DNA from: Microbacterium sp. Nx66 | Lineage (GTDB): Bacteria; Actinomycetota; Actinomycetes; Actinomycetales; Microbacteriaceae | Assembly (NCBI RefSeq): GCF_904066215.1 | Contig: NZ_LR880474.1 | Coordinates: forward strand, 1,922,001 to 1,986,000 | Length of the DNA stretch: 64,000 nucleotides | Reading direction: 5' to 3' | Shown: piece after piece, positions 1-9,700 of the stretch | Layout of the letters: each line of letters opens with the position of its first letter | Position numbering within the stretch: position 1 is the first letter of the stretch | Translations under genes and position numbers: made by a program | The notes under the pieces: generated by a model | Database searches by the model: none | What the model saw: the letters and a program-made list of their open reading frames with translations, nothing else | Told to the model about the DNA's origin: nothing

Positions 1-44
1 TCTCGGCGCACGACGACGTCGGTGAACTCCAGAGCGATCGGCAT
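1..44 (-). CDS. N-terminal fragment of an unidentified protein (possibly ABC ATPase)
   Basis: Only the first 14 codons lie in the window; the product begins MPIALEFTDVVVRR and runs off the left edge. The start codon follows a TAGGCT box (51-56) with a six-base spacer, the layout of an actinobacterial leaderless promoter, which supports the start. Openings like this are common in ABC transporter ATPases, but no Walker motif is present, so the family is a guess. It reads in the same direction as the glgA-type gene, 17 bases beyond that gene's stop. Confidence 0.5.
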   Translation of the reverse strand, partial: MPIALEFTDVVVRR

Positions 45-61
45 ACCGAAAGCCTATCGGC

Positions 62-1246
62 TCAGGCGGACAGCTCTGCGTAGAGCGCGCGGGTCTCGTC
101 GGCGATCGCACCCCAGCTGAACTGCGCGCGGGCACGCTCCCGACCGGCCTCCCCGTACTCCTGAGCCCGCGCCGGATCCGAGGTGACCTCGGTCAGGACC
201 GCCGCGAGATCGGCGACGAAGCGGTCGGGATCGGTGGGTGTGCCCGTGCCGTCCTGTACCTGCTCGATCGGGACCAGCCGGCCCGTCACGCCGTCGTCGA
301 CGACCTCCGGGATTCCGCCGGTCGCGGTCCCCACGACGGCCGCTCCACAGGCCATCGCCTCGAGGTTCACGATCCCGAGGGGCTCGTAGACGGACGGGCA
401 GACGAACGTGGTCGCCGCGGCCAGGATCGCCGACAGCTCATCGCGCGGCAGCATCCGCTCGATCCACACCACACCCTCGCGGGTCTGCTGCAGCAGCCGC
501 ACCCCCTCCTGCACCTCCGCCATGATCTCCGGGGTGTCCGGCGCTCCGGCGCACAGGATCAGCTGGACCTCCGGAGGCAGCAACCGCGCTGCCTGCAGGA
601 GGTACGGCAGCCCCTTCTGCCGCGTGATGCGGCCGACGAAGACCACCGAGGGACGGTCAGGGTCCATGCCGATCGAGGAGAGGAAGGCGGGGTCGTGCAC
701 AGGACGCCACCGCTCCACGTCGATGCCGTTGTGGATCACGCGGACCCGTGCGGGGTCGACCTGCGGGTAGCTGCGCAGGATGTCGGCGCGCATGCCGGCG
801 CTCACCGCGATCACCGCGGCGGCGTTCTCGTAGGCGAGCTTCTCGATCCCGCTCGAGACGGCGTAGCCGCCACCGAGCTGTTCGGCCTTCCACGGCCGGA
901 GCGGCTCGAGGCTGTGCGCCGTGAGCACGTGCGGGATGCCGTGGAGCTGGGAGGCGAGATGGCCGGCGAAGTTGGCGTACCAGGTGTGGCTGTGCACGAC
1001 GTCGGCGCCCGCGATGGCCGACACGATCTCCAGGTCCGTGCCGAGGGTCTGCAGAGCCGGGTTGGCGGCGGCGAGGCTCTCCGGGGCGCGGTAGGCGAAG
1101 GTGCCGTCCTCATCGCGCGGCGCGCCGAAGGCGCGCACCGTCACGTCGATGTCACGACGCAGCGCGGAGACGAGCTCGGCGACGTGTACACCCGCGCCTC
1201 CGTAGATCTCCGGCGGATACTCCTTGGTGATCATCTCGACTCGCAT
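62..1246 (-). CDS. glgA: Glycogen synthase, actinobacterial GT4 type (GlgA/GlgM)
   Basis: A 394-residue GT-B glycosyltransferase. It carries the N-terminal loop GGAGVH at residues 16-21 that binds the nucleotide sugar, and the C-terminal E-x7-E pair at E288/E296 in EPLGIVNLE. The family transfers glucose from ADP-glucose to glycogen; the mycobacterial relative is now named GlgM because it makes maltose 1-phosphate from ADP-glucose and glucose 1-phosphate. Sequence alone does not separate the two activities here. The gene faces away from the ADP-glucose pyrophosphorylase gene, the same head-to-head arrangement seen in mycobacteria. Its ATG follows TAGCGT (1253-1258) by six bases, so it is probably leaderless. 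Confidence 0.9.
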   Translation of the reverse strand: MRVEMITKEYPPEIYGGAGVHVAELVSALRRDIDVTVRAFGAPRDEDGTFAYRAPESLAAANPALQTLGTDLEIVSAIAGADVVHSHTWYANFAGHLASQLHGIPHVLTAHSLEPLRPWKAEQLGGGYAVSSGIEKLAYENAAAVIAVSAGMRADILRSYPQVDPARVRVIHNGIDVERWRPVHDPAFLSSIGMDPDRPSVVFVGRITRQKGLPYLLQAARLLPPEVQLILCAGAPDTPEIMAEVQEGVRLLQQTREGVVWIERMLPRDELSAILAAATTFVCPSVYEPLGIVNLEAMACGAAVVGTATGGIPEVVDDGVTGRLVPIEQVQDGTGTPTDPDRFVADLAAVLTEVTSDPARAQEYGEAGRERARAQFSWGAIADETRALYAELSA

Positions 1247-1315
1247 GCCTAGACGCTATCGAGCGGGTTGTCCAGATGCTAGTTCCCCGCGCCGAACCGC
1301 ATCTATGGTGGAGCC
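1247..1315. promoter_or_regulatory. Divergent leaderless promoters for glgA and glgC
   Basis: The 69 bases between the two start codons hold a TAGCGT box reading left (1258-1253) with six bases to the glgA ATG, and a TATGGT box reading right (1304-1309) with six bases to the glgC ATG. Both match the TANNNT-N6-RTG pattern of leaderless transcripts. No clear -35 elements were found. Confidence 0.65.
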
Positions 1316-2557
1316 ATGTCCGCTCCAAAGAAGGTCTTCGGGATCATCCTCGCCGGCGGCGAGGGCAAGCGACTCATGCCGCTGACGGCCGACCGCGCGA
1401 AACCTGCCGTCCCGTTCGGCGGGCAGTACCGCCTGATCGACTTCGCCATCTCGAACCTCATCAACTCCGGGCTGAGACAGATCGTCGTGCTGACCCAGTA
1501 CAAGTCGCACAGTCTCGACCGGCACATCTCGCAGACGTGGCGGATGTCGGCCCTCCTCGACTCCTACGTCGCGTCCGTCCCCGCCCAGCAGCGCCTCGGC
1601 AAGCGGTGGTTCTCCGGCTCCGCCGACGCGATCCTGCAGAGCATGAACCTCATCAACGACGAGAAGCCGGACATCGTCGTCGTCATCGGCGCCGACCACG
1701 TCTATCGGATGGACTTCCGTCAGATGCTCGAGGCGCACATCGAGTCCGGCGCGAAGGCGACGGTGGCGGGCATCCGCCAGCCCCTCGCCCTGGCGTCGCA
1801 GTTCGGGGTCATCGACGCCGACCCGGAGTCCGGGCGCATCCGGCAGTTCCTGGAGAAGCCGACCGACGCCACGGGTCTTGCGGACTCCCCGCACGAAGTC
1901 CTGGCCTCCATGGGCAACTACATCTTCGACACGGACGCCCTCATCGCGGCGGTCGAGGCGGATGGAGAGCTGCCGACGTCGAGCCACGACATGGGTGGCG
2001 ACATCGTCCCGTACTTCGTCGACCGCGGCGAGGCCGGCTACTACGACATGAAGCAGAACGAGGTCCCTGGCTCGTCGCCACGCGACCGCTCCTACTGGCG
2101 CGACGTGGGAACGATCGACTCGTTCTTCGACGCGCACCGGGACCTGATCTCGACCCTCCCGATCTTCAACCTCTACAACATGGAGTGGCCGATCCACTCG
2201 CAGGCGGTCAACTCCCCGCCGGCGAAGTTCGTCCGCGACTCCGTGGGACGGATCGGGAACGCGATCGACTCGATCGTGTCGCTGGGGTCGGTGCTCTCCG
2301 GCACGCACCTCGAGCGCAGCGTCGTGGGCCCGTGGACGCTCGCCGGCGGCGGGTCGACCATCACGGACTCCGTGGTGTTCGATCACGTCCACGTCGGCCA
2401 GGGCGCACGCGTGCATCGGGCGATCCTCGACAAGAACGTCGTCCTCGCCGACGGGGCGACGGTCGGGGTCGACCGCGAACGGGACCTCGCCCGCGGGTTC
2501 ACGGTCACGGAATCGGGGATCACGGTCGTCGGCAAGGGCGCGTTCATCGAGCGCTGA
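1316..2557 (+). CDS. glgC: Glucose-1-phosphate adenylyltransferase
   Basis: A 413-residue ADP-glucose pyrophosphorylase, the committed step of glycogen synthesis (glucose 1-phosphate plus ATP to ADP-glucose). The N-terminal nucleotidyltransferase motif [11 protein letters not shown] lies at about residues 15-25, followed by KPAVPFGG and the sugar-phosphate lysine motif FLEKP near residue 180. The C-terminal part reads as a left-handed beta-helix domain. Length is normal for the family (about 410). It sits head-to-head with the glycogen synthase gene that uses its product. The start has a TATGGT box six bases upstream and no Shine-Dalgarno sequence. Confidence 0.97.
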   Translation: MSAPKKVFGIILAGGEGKRLMPLTADRAKPAVPFGGQYRLIDFAISNLINSGLRQIVVLTQYKSHSLDRHISQTWRMSALLDSYVASVPAQQRLGKRWFSGSADAILQSMNLINDEKPDIVVVIGADHVYRMDFRQMLEAHIESGAKATVAGIRQPLALASQFGVIDADPESGRIRQFLEKPTDATGLADSPHEVLASMGNYIFDTDALIAAVEADGELPTSSHDMGGDIVPYFVDRGEAGYYDMKQNEVPGSSPRDRSYWRDVGTIDSFFDAHRDLISTLPIFNLYNMEWPIHSQAVNSPPAKFVRDSVGRIGNAIDSIVSLGSVLSGTHLERSVVGPWTLAGGGSTITDSVVFDHVHVGQGARVHRAILDKNVVLADGATVGVDRERDLARGFTVTESGITVVGKGAFIER

Positions 2558-2606
2558 GGCGTCGAGCGGTGCCGAGCCCCGGACTCCGGTCGCTAGGCTC
2601 GATGGC

Positions 2607-3242
2607 GTGACCACCGCGCGATTCCTCGTCGTCCTCGATGCCGATTCCACGCTCATCCGGAACGAGGTGATCGAGCTCCTCGCGGAGGAAGCGGGTCGCC
2701 GCGCCGAGGTGCAGGCGGCCACCGAAGCCGCGATGCGCGGTGAGATCGACTTCGCGACCAGTCTCCGCTCCCGAGTGGCGGCTCTCGCGGGCGTACCCGT
2801 CGAGGCGTTCGCCCGGGTCCGCGCCCGCGTCGAGCCCACCCCCGGTGTCCGCGAGCTCACCGCCGCCGTCCACGCCCGAGGCGGGGTGGTCGGCGTGGTC
2901 TCGGGCGGGTTCCACGAGATCCTCGACGACGTCGCGCCGGGGCTCGGTGTCGACCGCTGGCGTGCCAACCGTCTGTCCGTGGCCGACGGTGCACTGACGG
3001 GCGAGGTGGACGGCGACATCGTCGACGGGGCGGCCAAGGCCTTCTGGCTGCGCACCTGGGCGGAGGAGCTCGGCGTGGCACGGCACGCGACCATCGCGAT
3101 CGGCGATGGCGCCAACGACCTCCCGATGATGGCGGTCGCCGGCCTGGGGCTCGCGTTCAACGCCAAGCCCGCCGTCCGGGAATCGGCGAGCCTGGTCATC
3201 GGCCCTGTCGACCTCGGAACGGTCATCCCTCTGCTCCCCTGA
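2607..3242 (+). CDS. serB: Phosphoserine phosphatase (HAD family)
   Basis: A 211-residue HAD-superfamily phosphatase. Motif I is DADST (residues 11-15; nucleophile D11, acid/base D13), and motif IV is GDGANDLPMM near residue 165. The VVSGGF segment near 98 is the serine-containing motif II. It should hydrolyse O-phosphoserine to serine, the last step of serine synthesis. It is the compact form without N-terminal ACT domains. GTG is chosen as start because TAGGCT (2594-2599) lies seven bases upstream, a leaderless layout. It stands 49 bases after glgC. Confidence 0.88.
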   Translation: MTTARFLVVLDADSTLIRNEVIELLAEEAGRRAEVQAATEAAMRGEIDFATSLRSRVAALAGVPVEAFARVRARVEPTPGVRELTAAVHARGGVVGVVSGGFHEILDDVAPGLGVDRWRANRLSVADGALTGEVDGDIVDGAAKAFWLRTWAEELGVARHATIAIGDGANDLPMMAVAGLGLAFNAKPAVRESASLVIGPVDLGTVIPLLP

Positions 3243-3280
3243 CCCTCGACGATGTCCGTGGCCGGGTCTACCGTCGGGTC

Positions 3281-3976
3281 ATGGACATCATCCTCATCCC
3301 CGGTCTCTGGCTCGACGCATCGAGCTGGGACGACGTCGTGCCCGCTCTCGAGAAGGCGGGACACCGCGCGCACCCACTGACCTTGCCCGGACTCGACGCC
3401 ACCGCGGAGGCGGCAGCAGGCATCGGGATCGATGACTGGGTGGCGTTCGCGGTCGCCGCCGTGGACGCCACGGAGGGCGACGTCGTGGTCGTCGGACACA
3501 GTGGCGGAGGCAATGTCGCCTGGGGCGTCGCCGACGCACGCCCGGACCGCGTGGCACGGGTCGTCTTCGTCGACACCGTCCCGCCGCCCCCGGGCTCCGG
3601 CATCAGCGAGTTCCCGGTGCAGGACGGCGTCGTCGCCTTCCCCGGCTGGGGCTTCTTCCCCGACGAGGACGTGCATGACCTGGACGACGAGACCAGGGCG
3701 CGGACGAGCCTCCTCACACACAGCATCCCCGCTCGGGTCCCGACTGACGAACTCGCGCTGCGCAACCCCGCTCGGCATGGGATCCCGGTCTCCCTGCTGA
3801 TGGGAGGACTGGACCAGACGTCGTTCGACGAGGTGATCAGCCAGTGGGGCCCGTACGCGACGGAGTACCGGGCGATCGACGATGCCGAGGTCGTCCGGAT
3901 CGGGTCCGGACACTGGCCGCAGTTCTCCGCGCCGGAACGTCTCGGCGAGCTCCTCGTGCGCGCGATCGACCGCTGA
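3281..3976 (+). CDS. Alpha/beta hydrolase
   Basis: A 231-residue alpha/beta-hydrolase fold protein. The nucleophile elbow is GHSGGG (about residues 73-78), a likely acidic residue sits in MGGLDQT, and the catalytic histidine is in GSGHWPQ close to the C-terminus. There is no signal peptide, so it is cytoplasmic. The substrate cannot be told; relatives include esterases and the salicylate-binding-protein-like group. TACCGT (3269-3274) lies six bases before the ATG, so it has its own leaderless promoter rather than depending on serB. Its stop is 16 bases from the convergent fabG stop. Confidence 0.85.
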   Translation: MDIILIPGLWLDASSWDDVVPALEKAGHRAHPLTLPGLDATAEAAAGIGIDDWVAFAVAAVDATEGDVVVVGHSGGGNVAWGVADARPDRVARVVFVDTVPPPPGSGISEFPVQDGVVAFPGWGFFPDEDVHDLDDETRARTSLLTHSIPARVPTDELALRNPARHGIPVSLLMGGLDQTSFDEVISQWGPYATEYRAIDDAEVVRIGSGHWPQFSAPERLGELLVRAIDR

Positions 3977-3992
3977 CCGCGAGGGCCCGGGG

Positions 3993-4703
3993 TCAGTGCC
4001 CCATGCCGAGACCGCCGTCGACCGGGATGACAGCGCCGGAGATGTAGCCGGCGTCGTCGCTCGCCAGCCAGGTCACGACGCCCGCGACCTCGTCCGGCGT
4101 CGCGAACCGGCCGGCAGGGATGTTCGCCTTGTACTGCTTCTGCGTCTCCTCGGGGAGCTCTGCGGTCATGTCGGTCTCGATGAACCCGGGCGCCACGACG
4201 TTGGCCGTGATTCCGCGTCCGCCGAGCTCGCGCGTGAGGGATCGGGCGAAGCCGACGAGCGCGCTCTTCGAAGCGGCATAGTTCGTCTGCCCCGCGGAGC
4301 CATAGAGGCCCACGACGCTGGAGATGAGGATCACCCGTCCGAACCGCGCGCGCAGCATGCCCTTCGAGGCACGCTTGACGACCCGGAACGTGCCGCCGAG
4401 GTTGGTCGCGATGACGCTGTCGAAGTCATCCTCGCTCATGCGCATGAGCAGGGTGTCCTTGGTGATGCCGGCGTTGGCGACGACGATCTCCACCGGGCCG
4501 AGCTGCTGCTCCACCTCGGTGAAAGCCGCGTCGAGTGCGGCGGCGTCCGTGACATCCGCGCGCACCGTGAGGGTGCCCTCCGGCCCCTCTCCGCTCCGGG
4601 CGGTGACCGCCACCCGGTATCCCTCCCTCACGAAGCGCTCGGCGATGGCGCGGCCGATGCCGCGGTTGCCTCCGGTGACGAGGACGACGCGCTCCGCGCT
4701 CAT
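3993..4703 (-). CDS. fabG: 3-oxoacyl-[acyl-carrier-protein] reductase, SDR family
   Basis: A 236-residue short-chain dehydrogenase. It has the NADP-binding TGGNRGIG (10-17), NAG (77-79), catalytic S128/S129, and YAASK with Y142 and K146. The NRGIG and GFIETDMT segments and the overall match fit FabG, which reduces 3-oxoacyl-ACP with NADPH in fatty acid elongation. The reading frame is open further upstream, but the ATG at 4703 has AGGAG nine bases before it and begins right at the Rossmann fold, so it is taken as the start. A role as another SDR reductase cannot be excluded. Confidence 0.88.
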   Translation of the reverse strand: MSAERVVLVTGGNRGIGRAIAERFVREGYRVAVTARSGEGPEGTLTVRADVTDAAALDAAFTEVEQQLGPVEIVVANAGITKDTLLMRMSEDDFDSVIATNLGGTFRVVKRASKGMLRARFGRVILISSVVGLYGSAGQTNYAASKSALVGFARSLTRELGGRGITANVVAPGFIETDMTAELPEETQKQYKANIPAGRFATPDEVAGVVTWLASDDAGYISGAVIPVDGGLGMGH

Positions 4704-4792
4704 GGGACACTCCTGGGTCTGAGGTCGAGGCTCGGGATTCCGAGCCGTCATCGATCCTAGCGACGTTGCCGTGCCGGGTTCACGAGGGCCGT

Positions 4793-4821
4793 TTGACAGA
4801 CGCAGACCGTCCTGGAAGCCT
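4793..4821 (+). promoter_or_regulatory. Candidate sigma-70 promoter for the 4844 operon
   Basis: TTGACA (4793-4798) is a consensus -35 box. Seventeen bases later lies AAGCCT (4816-4821), a weak -10. It is placed to drive the operon that starts at 4844 and ends with the SURF1 gene. Confidence 0.4.
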
Positions 4822-4843
4822 GAGGGCGACGAAAGGCAGCAGC

Positions 4844-5362
4844 GTGAGCGATCCCCGTATCCCCGGTCCGTCGGGTGAGCCGCCGGCCATCCCGCCGGCT
4901 CCCGGCTCCTCCCCTGCGTATCCGGGATTCCCGCCGGCACCGCCGACCAACGTCGCACCGCAGCAGTACTCGCCGCCTCAGCAGTACTCGCCACCTCAGC
5001 AGTACTCGGCCCCGCAGCAGTACTCGGCCCCGCAGCAGTTCACCACCCCGCAGCCGTACGGGGCGCCGCCCGCACGGCCGTCCAGCGGGCTCGCGATCAC
5101 CTCGCTCGTCTGCGGCATCGCCGGTGTCGTGCTGTTCTGGGCGATCGTGCCGATGCTCGCCTCAATCGCGGCCGTGATCACCGGCCACATGGCACTGGGG
5201 CAGATCCGGCGCACTCCCGGTCTCGGCGGACGCGGCATGGCGATCGCCGGACTCATCCTCGGCTACCTGATGATCGGCGTGCTCGTCTTCACGATCGTCT
5301 CGACGCTCATCAGCCTCGTGGTGTTCGGCGCCTTCACGCTGCCCTTCGTCTTCGCGAACTGA
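4844..5362 (+). CDS. DUF4190 membrane protein with PQQYS repeats
   Basis: A 172-residue protein in two parts. The N-terminal half is disordered and rich in proline and glutamine, with four to five tandem copies of a PPQQYS/APQQYS unit at about residues 43-70. The C-terminal half is a DUF4190 domain with two membrane helices (LVCGIAGVVLFWAIVP and GMAIAGLILGYLMIGVLVF) joined by the typical GHMALGQIRR loop. Its function is unknown; such repeats often mediate protein contacts in actinobacterial membrane proteins. The GTG at 4844 is preferred over the open frame from 4766 because the protein then begins with the proline-rich tail and has GAAAGG upstream. Confidence 0.75.
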   Translation: MSDPRIPGPSGEPPAIPPAPGSSPAYPGFPPAPPTNVAPQQYSPPQQYSPPQQYSAPQQYSAPQQFTTPQPYGAPPARPSSGLAITSLVCGIAGVVLFWAIVPMLASIAAVITGHMALGQIRRTPGLGGRGMAIAGLILGYLMIGVLVFTIVSTLISLVVFGAFTLPFVFAN

Positions 5363-5414
5363 GGCTCCTCGCGGGCATGCCGATGTCGCTGCGGCGGCGT
5401 AGGCTGGAACCATC

Positions 5415-5762
5415 GTGAAGAACGCACGTCGAGTACCGGCCGTCACCTCACTGCCGCAGTCCCCGCGGGATGAGGGTGACCACCGTGTGCGTCGATACGC
5501 CCTGACGATGACGATCCGCATCGTGTGCTTCGGGTTGATGTTCTTCGTGCAGCCGTTCGGCTGGTGGACATGGGTGTTCGCGCTCGCCGCCGCGGTCCTG
5601 CCTTACATCGCCGTGGTCTTCGCCAACGCCGGCAGCGACAGCACGGAGACGGCAGCCGAGTCGCCGATGCGCGAGATCGACGCACCGGCGCCCGCTCCGG
5701 CGCCCGCTCCGGAGATCGCCCCTGACGTCATCACCATCCGCGAAGGCCGCACGGACCGATGA
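5415..5762 (+). CDS. DUF3099 membrane protein
   Basis: A 115-residue protein with two close membrane helices (about residues 31-62) separated by the short GWW turn, as in the actinobacterial DUF3099 family of unknown function. The C-terminal tail is acidic and then alanine-proline rich. TAGGCT (5400-5405) lies nine bases before the GTG, a slightly long leaderless spacing. Its stop codon overlaps the next start (ATGA), so it is co-transcribed with the 64-residue gene and the SURF1 gene. Confidence 0.75.
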   Translation: MKNARRVPAVTSLPQSPRDEGDHRVRRYALTMTIRIVCFGLMFFVQPFGWWTWVFALAAAVLPYIAVVFANAGSDSTETAAESPMREIDAPAPAPAPAPEIAPDVITIREGRTDR

Positions 5763-5953
5763 GCGAACTCATCTGCTCGCGCGCCGGATGCCGGAGCGCG
5801 GCCACGAGGCAGGTCGTCTGGCGCAATCCGCGCATCCACACCGCCGACCGCGAGAAGATCTGGCTGGCGTGCGATGAGCACGTCGACTTCCTCCATGACT
5901 ACCTGGCCGCGCGGGACTTCCCGGTGACGGTGCGAGACGGGGTGCCCTCATGA
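5759..5953 (+). CDS. Small zinc-ribbon-like protein, unknown function
   Basis: A 64-residue soluble protein with C6-x4-C11 and, further on, C38-x2-H41, a spacing that could hold one zinc ion. I do not recognise a named function; short proteins like this recur next to SURF1 genes in actinobacteria and are annotated inconsistently. It overlaps both neighbours by ATGA, so translational coupling with the DUF3099 and SURF1 genes is likely. A part in cytochrome oxidase maturation would be a guess from position alone. Confidence 0.75.
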   Translation: MSELICSRAGCRSAATRQVVWRNPRIHTADREKIWLACDEHVDFLHDYLAARDFPVTVRDGVPS

Positions 5954-6759
5954 GCAACCGCCTGACCCGCTGGGGTGTGTACGTCCTCATCGCCATCGGC
6001 TTCGCGATCGCGTGCGTCTTCCTGTCGAACTGGCAGTTCGAGCGGAACGAGTCCCGGGCCGAGCAGATCGCGCTCGTGGAGCAGAACTACGATGCGCCCG
6101 CCGTCCCGCTCGCGGACGTCGTCGCCGAGGACGACCTCGACCCCGCAGACGAATGGCGGCCGGTCACCCTGCAGGGCGAGTACCTCGCCGACGAGCAGCT
6201 CCTGGTTCGCAACCGCCCGCACGGAGGCACGAGTGCGTTCGAGGTTCTTGTCCCCTTCCGGGACGCGGACGGCCGTGTGCTCATCGTCGACCGCGGCTGG
6301 GTGCCCCCGGGCGAGGGCGAGCTCCCGGACACGGTTCCCTCTCCGCCTTCTGGTGAGGTCACGGTGACCGTCCGGCTCCGCCCGGGCGAGCCGCTTCCCG
6401 CATCCGGGCGAGGGGCTCCGGAGGGCCAGGTGCCCACCATCCACCTCCCCTCCATCGGGGACCTCGTCGGAGACGACGTCATCACCGGCGCCTACGGGCG
6501 CCTGGTCGAGGAGCAGCCCGCCGCGGATGCGGCGCTGGGCGGTTTCGAGTCCCCGACCGACGACCCGGGGCCGCACCTGTCCTATGCGATCCAGTGGATC
6601 CTGTTCGCCATCATGGGCTTCATCTTCATCGGGTACATCATCCGGACCGAGATCGTGAAGCACCGCGAAGACGTCGAGGGGAAACCGGCACCGGTGAAGG
6701 TCACGAAGCGGCGCGACCGCGACGCGGACGTCGAGGACGAACTTCTCGACGCCCGCTGA
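5950..6759 (+). CDS. SURF1 family cytochrome oxidase assembly protein
   Basis: A 269-residue membrane protein with the SURF1 layout: an N-terminal helix (about residues 6-27) followed directly by the WQFERNESR segment, a large extracytoplasmic domain, and a C-terminal helix (about 218-238). Inside are the family segments EWRPVTLQGEY, LVRNRP, and VDRGWVPPG. SURF1/Shy1 proteins help insert heme A into cytochrome c oxidase subunit I. The heme A and heme O synthases encoded at 25.4 and 27.0 kb supply that cofactor. The long hydrophilic C-terminal tail (DRDADVEDE) is cytoplasmic. Confidence 0.9.
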   Translation: MSNRLTRWGVYVLIAIGFAIACVFLSNWQFERNESRAEQIALVEQNYDAPAVPLADVVAEDDLDPADEWRPVTLQGEYLADEQLLVRNRPHGGTSAFEVLVPFRDADGRVLIVDRGWVPPGEGELPDTVPSPPSGEVTVTVRLRPGEPLPASGRGAPEGQVPTIHLPSIGDLVGDDVITGAYGRLVEEQPAADAALGGFESPTDDPGPHLSYAIQWILFAIMGFIFIGYIIRTEIVKHREDVEGKPAPVKVTKRRDRDADVEDELLDAR

Positions 6760-6773
6760 CCTCGCCTGCGTTG

Positions 6774-9700
6774 TCAGCCCCGATGCCTCCGGCGCCGGGC
6801 CGTCATCGCCACGATCCCCGTGGCGAACAGGAGGGCTCCGAGGAGCAACGTGCCCCATGGGTCCCCTCCGGTGCGGGGAAGATGACCGCCACCGGGCTCC
6901 GTTCCGGAGCCGTTCGGAGGCGGCGTCGGCGCTGGCGGCGCGGGGGCGTCCTCCCAGACGGCGTAGAGGACGAGGTCGCCGGTGAGCGCCGAGATGCTGA
7001 GCCGGTCGAACGCCGGATCGGCGACCGTCGCGTCCGCGGACGTCGACCATCCGAGGAACGTGGTCCCGGGCCCTCTGAAGAGCAGGTCGAATGCTCCGGG
7101 ATAGGTGATCGACGCCTCCGGAGGCCCTTCCCAGGCGACGGTGCCATCGGCCCCGCCGTTCTCACGGAAGGTCACGGCGAACGAGGGAGACGGATCGGCG
7201 TACACGGCGGTGAGCGTGATGTCCCGTCCGGCGAAGCGCACCGTGCGTCCGGCCTGGAAGAGTCCGTCGGCCGCTACGGGGCTCGTGATGATGCGCGCCA
7301 CCGCGATCGTCGCGATGCGCCAGCCGACGAAGACATCGTCGTCCCGGGTCAGCCCCGCTCCGTCCACGACGATCGCACTCGATCCGGCGTCGTAGCCGAG
7401 AGGATCCGTCGGTACGGTGCCGCCGGTGTTGCCGTCCCCGTCGTAGCGGAGTGTGAAGGGAGCGGCCTCCGGCTGCTGCCACCGGGCGTAGAGATCGAGG
7501 TCGGCGCCGACCGGCGTGTCGAAGTCATACGGTACGAAGAAGCCTGCTGTCGTCCGCTGATACCAGCCGAGGAACGTCTGGCCGTCCGGTTGCGGCGGCA
7601 ACGGATCCGGAGTGGTCGCCATCCCCTGGTCCTCCACCGTCTGCGTCAGATCGTCGATGGGCTCCGGGCTGGACGGGTGGTCGTAGAACCGGACGGTGTG
7701 CGGATCCGTCAGCCACCGCGCGTAGAGCACGAGGTTGCTGGCCGGCATCGTCGCTCCGTCGAACGTGAACGGCACGTTGAACTGGGAGTCGGTGTACCAG
7801 CCGAGGAAGACATCGCGACCACGGGTCGGGTCGGCGGGTGCCGAGGGCTCGAGCGCGGTCTCGAAGGGGATGCCTGTGACGGCGGGGATGGCTGTGCCCC
7901 CTCCGGTCACGAAGCTGAGCGTGTAGGTGTTGCGGCTGTAGAACTGGTAGCGGTACCGGTCGTTGACGTTCCCGCTGTTGTTGAGCTGATACAGATGACC
8001 CGACGCCTGGTCGAGCTGGAAGTAGTTGCCCTGCGTGTTCGTCCCCGCGCCATAGCCCACGTACGACGTGAAGCCGTCGATGACGCTGGCGACCTGCCGA
8101 TCGCCGTTCGATGCCCAGTACCACGCGCTGCGGTACTGACCGAAGACCTGATGGCCGGAGGGCACGGAGGCACGGACAGCGGTCTTGTTGTTGGCGTACA
8201 GCGTCTCCACCCGCAACGGATCGTTCGGTACGCCGTCCGGCCCGAGCACGGCGTCCGGAGCGGGCTGCCCCTGGTCCAGCTCTTCCGCGTACTCGAATCG
8301 TTGCGTGAGGTTCTGGGTGCGCGCGGCAGCCATCTTCCCGGTCATCGTCGTCGTGCGGTTCGCGAGATCGACGGAACCGGTGTCCGCCCCGGCACCGGTG
8401 TAGACCGCGGTGAAGATCAGAGGGGTGAACTGCTGCGGCCCCCAGCCGCGGAGGACGCAGCTCTGGTTCTCGGTCCCGGCGTCGTAGGCGGTGATCAGGC
8501 CGGAGCCGTCCGTCTGCGACAACGGCACCGGCGCCACGCCCGCGGCCTGCATGTCGAAACCGATCTTCTCGCGGACCGAGAGCGTGCCGAGGAGCTGCGC
8601 GCCACCGGACACCGTCGAGGCGAAGTACGTGGCGCCGCCGACGTCCATGGTGATGTCGTAGGTGCCTGCCGCGGCGCACGCCGCGGGCACGTTCGCCGAG
8701 CTTCCCGGGGCGATGAGTCGGAAGTCCGTCCGCCACAGCGACCGCGTCAGGTAGACGTTCACCACCGTCGATCCGTCTCCCTGCACAGTGACATCCTGTT
8801 GGCTCACCGCTAGGTCGGCGAATGTCAGCGGATCCGACTGCACGACGGCGGGGTCGAGCTGCGCGCGCACGAGCTCCTTGATGGGCGTCGGGAGGTCGTC
8901 CTTCACGGTCGGGCCCCCGACGGTGGAACCCGCGGTCGCTGTCGACGCGATGTCGTCGAGGAAGAGGAAGTTCGCCGGGTCCGCCAACTGCGCGTCGCTG
9001 AGCCTCCCGTCCGCGTCGGTCCACGCGGGCGGCGTCGCTCCCGCGGCCGTGAACACCGGCGCCGGGTAGGACTCCGGGACCACGTTCGGCTTCTCGAGCC
9101 AGTAGCTGACGTGGTATTCGACGTCCTGCCCCTGCCAGCCGGCATAGAGCGTCGCGGTATCCGTCAGCGGGAGATCGACGGGTTGCGTGCGCGCCGCATC
9201 CGCCCACCACTGGGTGAAGGTGTAGCCCGTCCTCGTCGACGGCGTGATGGCCGCGAGATCCGCAGCCGTGAAGGCGGTGTCGGGCTCGACGACGAACTCG
9301 GGGGACACGGCAGTGCCGTCGGTCACGAACGACACCGCGAAGCCGGAGACGAGGATCGGCACCAGCCGGAAGTTCTCCGTGACAGGAGCAGCGAAATCGT
9401 AGGGCGTCCGGGTCGGGTCGTCCTCCCGGTACCACTCCCCCGTGAACACCTGCCCGTCCGGGACCTCGGCGACATCCGGTGCGATCTCCCCCAACGGCTC
9501 GCCGTCTCGCACCTCGTCGGCATCGATGATGCGGTCGGCGTCCTCTCCCGCGGGACCGGCGAGGAACTGCACGATCCGCGTGTCGGCGAACGTCGCCCGG
9601 ACGACGAGGTCCGTCGTGATGACGGTGCTCTCGAACCGGAACGGCTCCTCGGCGCCGGGAGGTCCCGTGACCCAGCCGTCGAACGGTCCCTCCGCGGAGG

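Noticed and set aside
1256..3913. An 885-codon open frame on the minus strand across glgC and serB
   Set aside because: It lies antisense to two genes with complete catalytic motifs, has no recognisable domain, and shows the Arg/Asp/Val bias of shadow frames in GC-rich DNA.
4766..4843. Upstream ATG start for the DUF4190 gene
   Set aside because: The extra 26 residues look unlike a protein start, cover the candidate promoter, and have no ribosome site.
4960..5060. Regular repeats resembling a short CRISPR or tandem array
   Set aside because: They are in-frame PQQYS codon repeats inside the DUF4190 protein, with no spacers.
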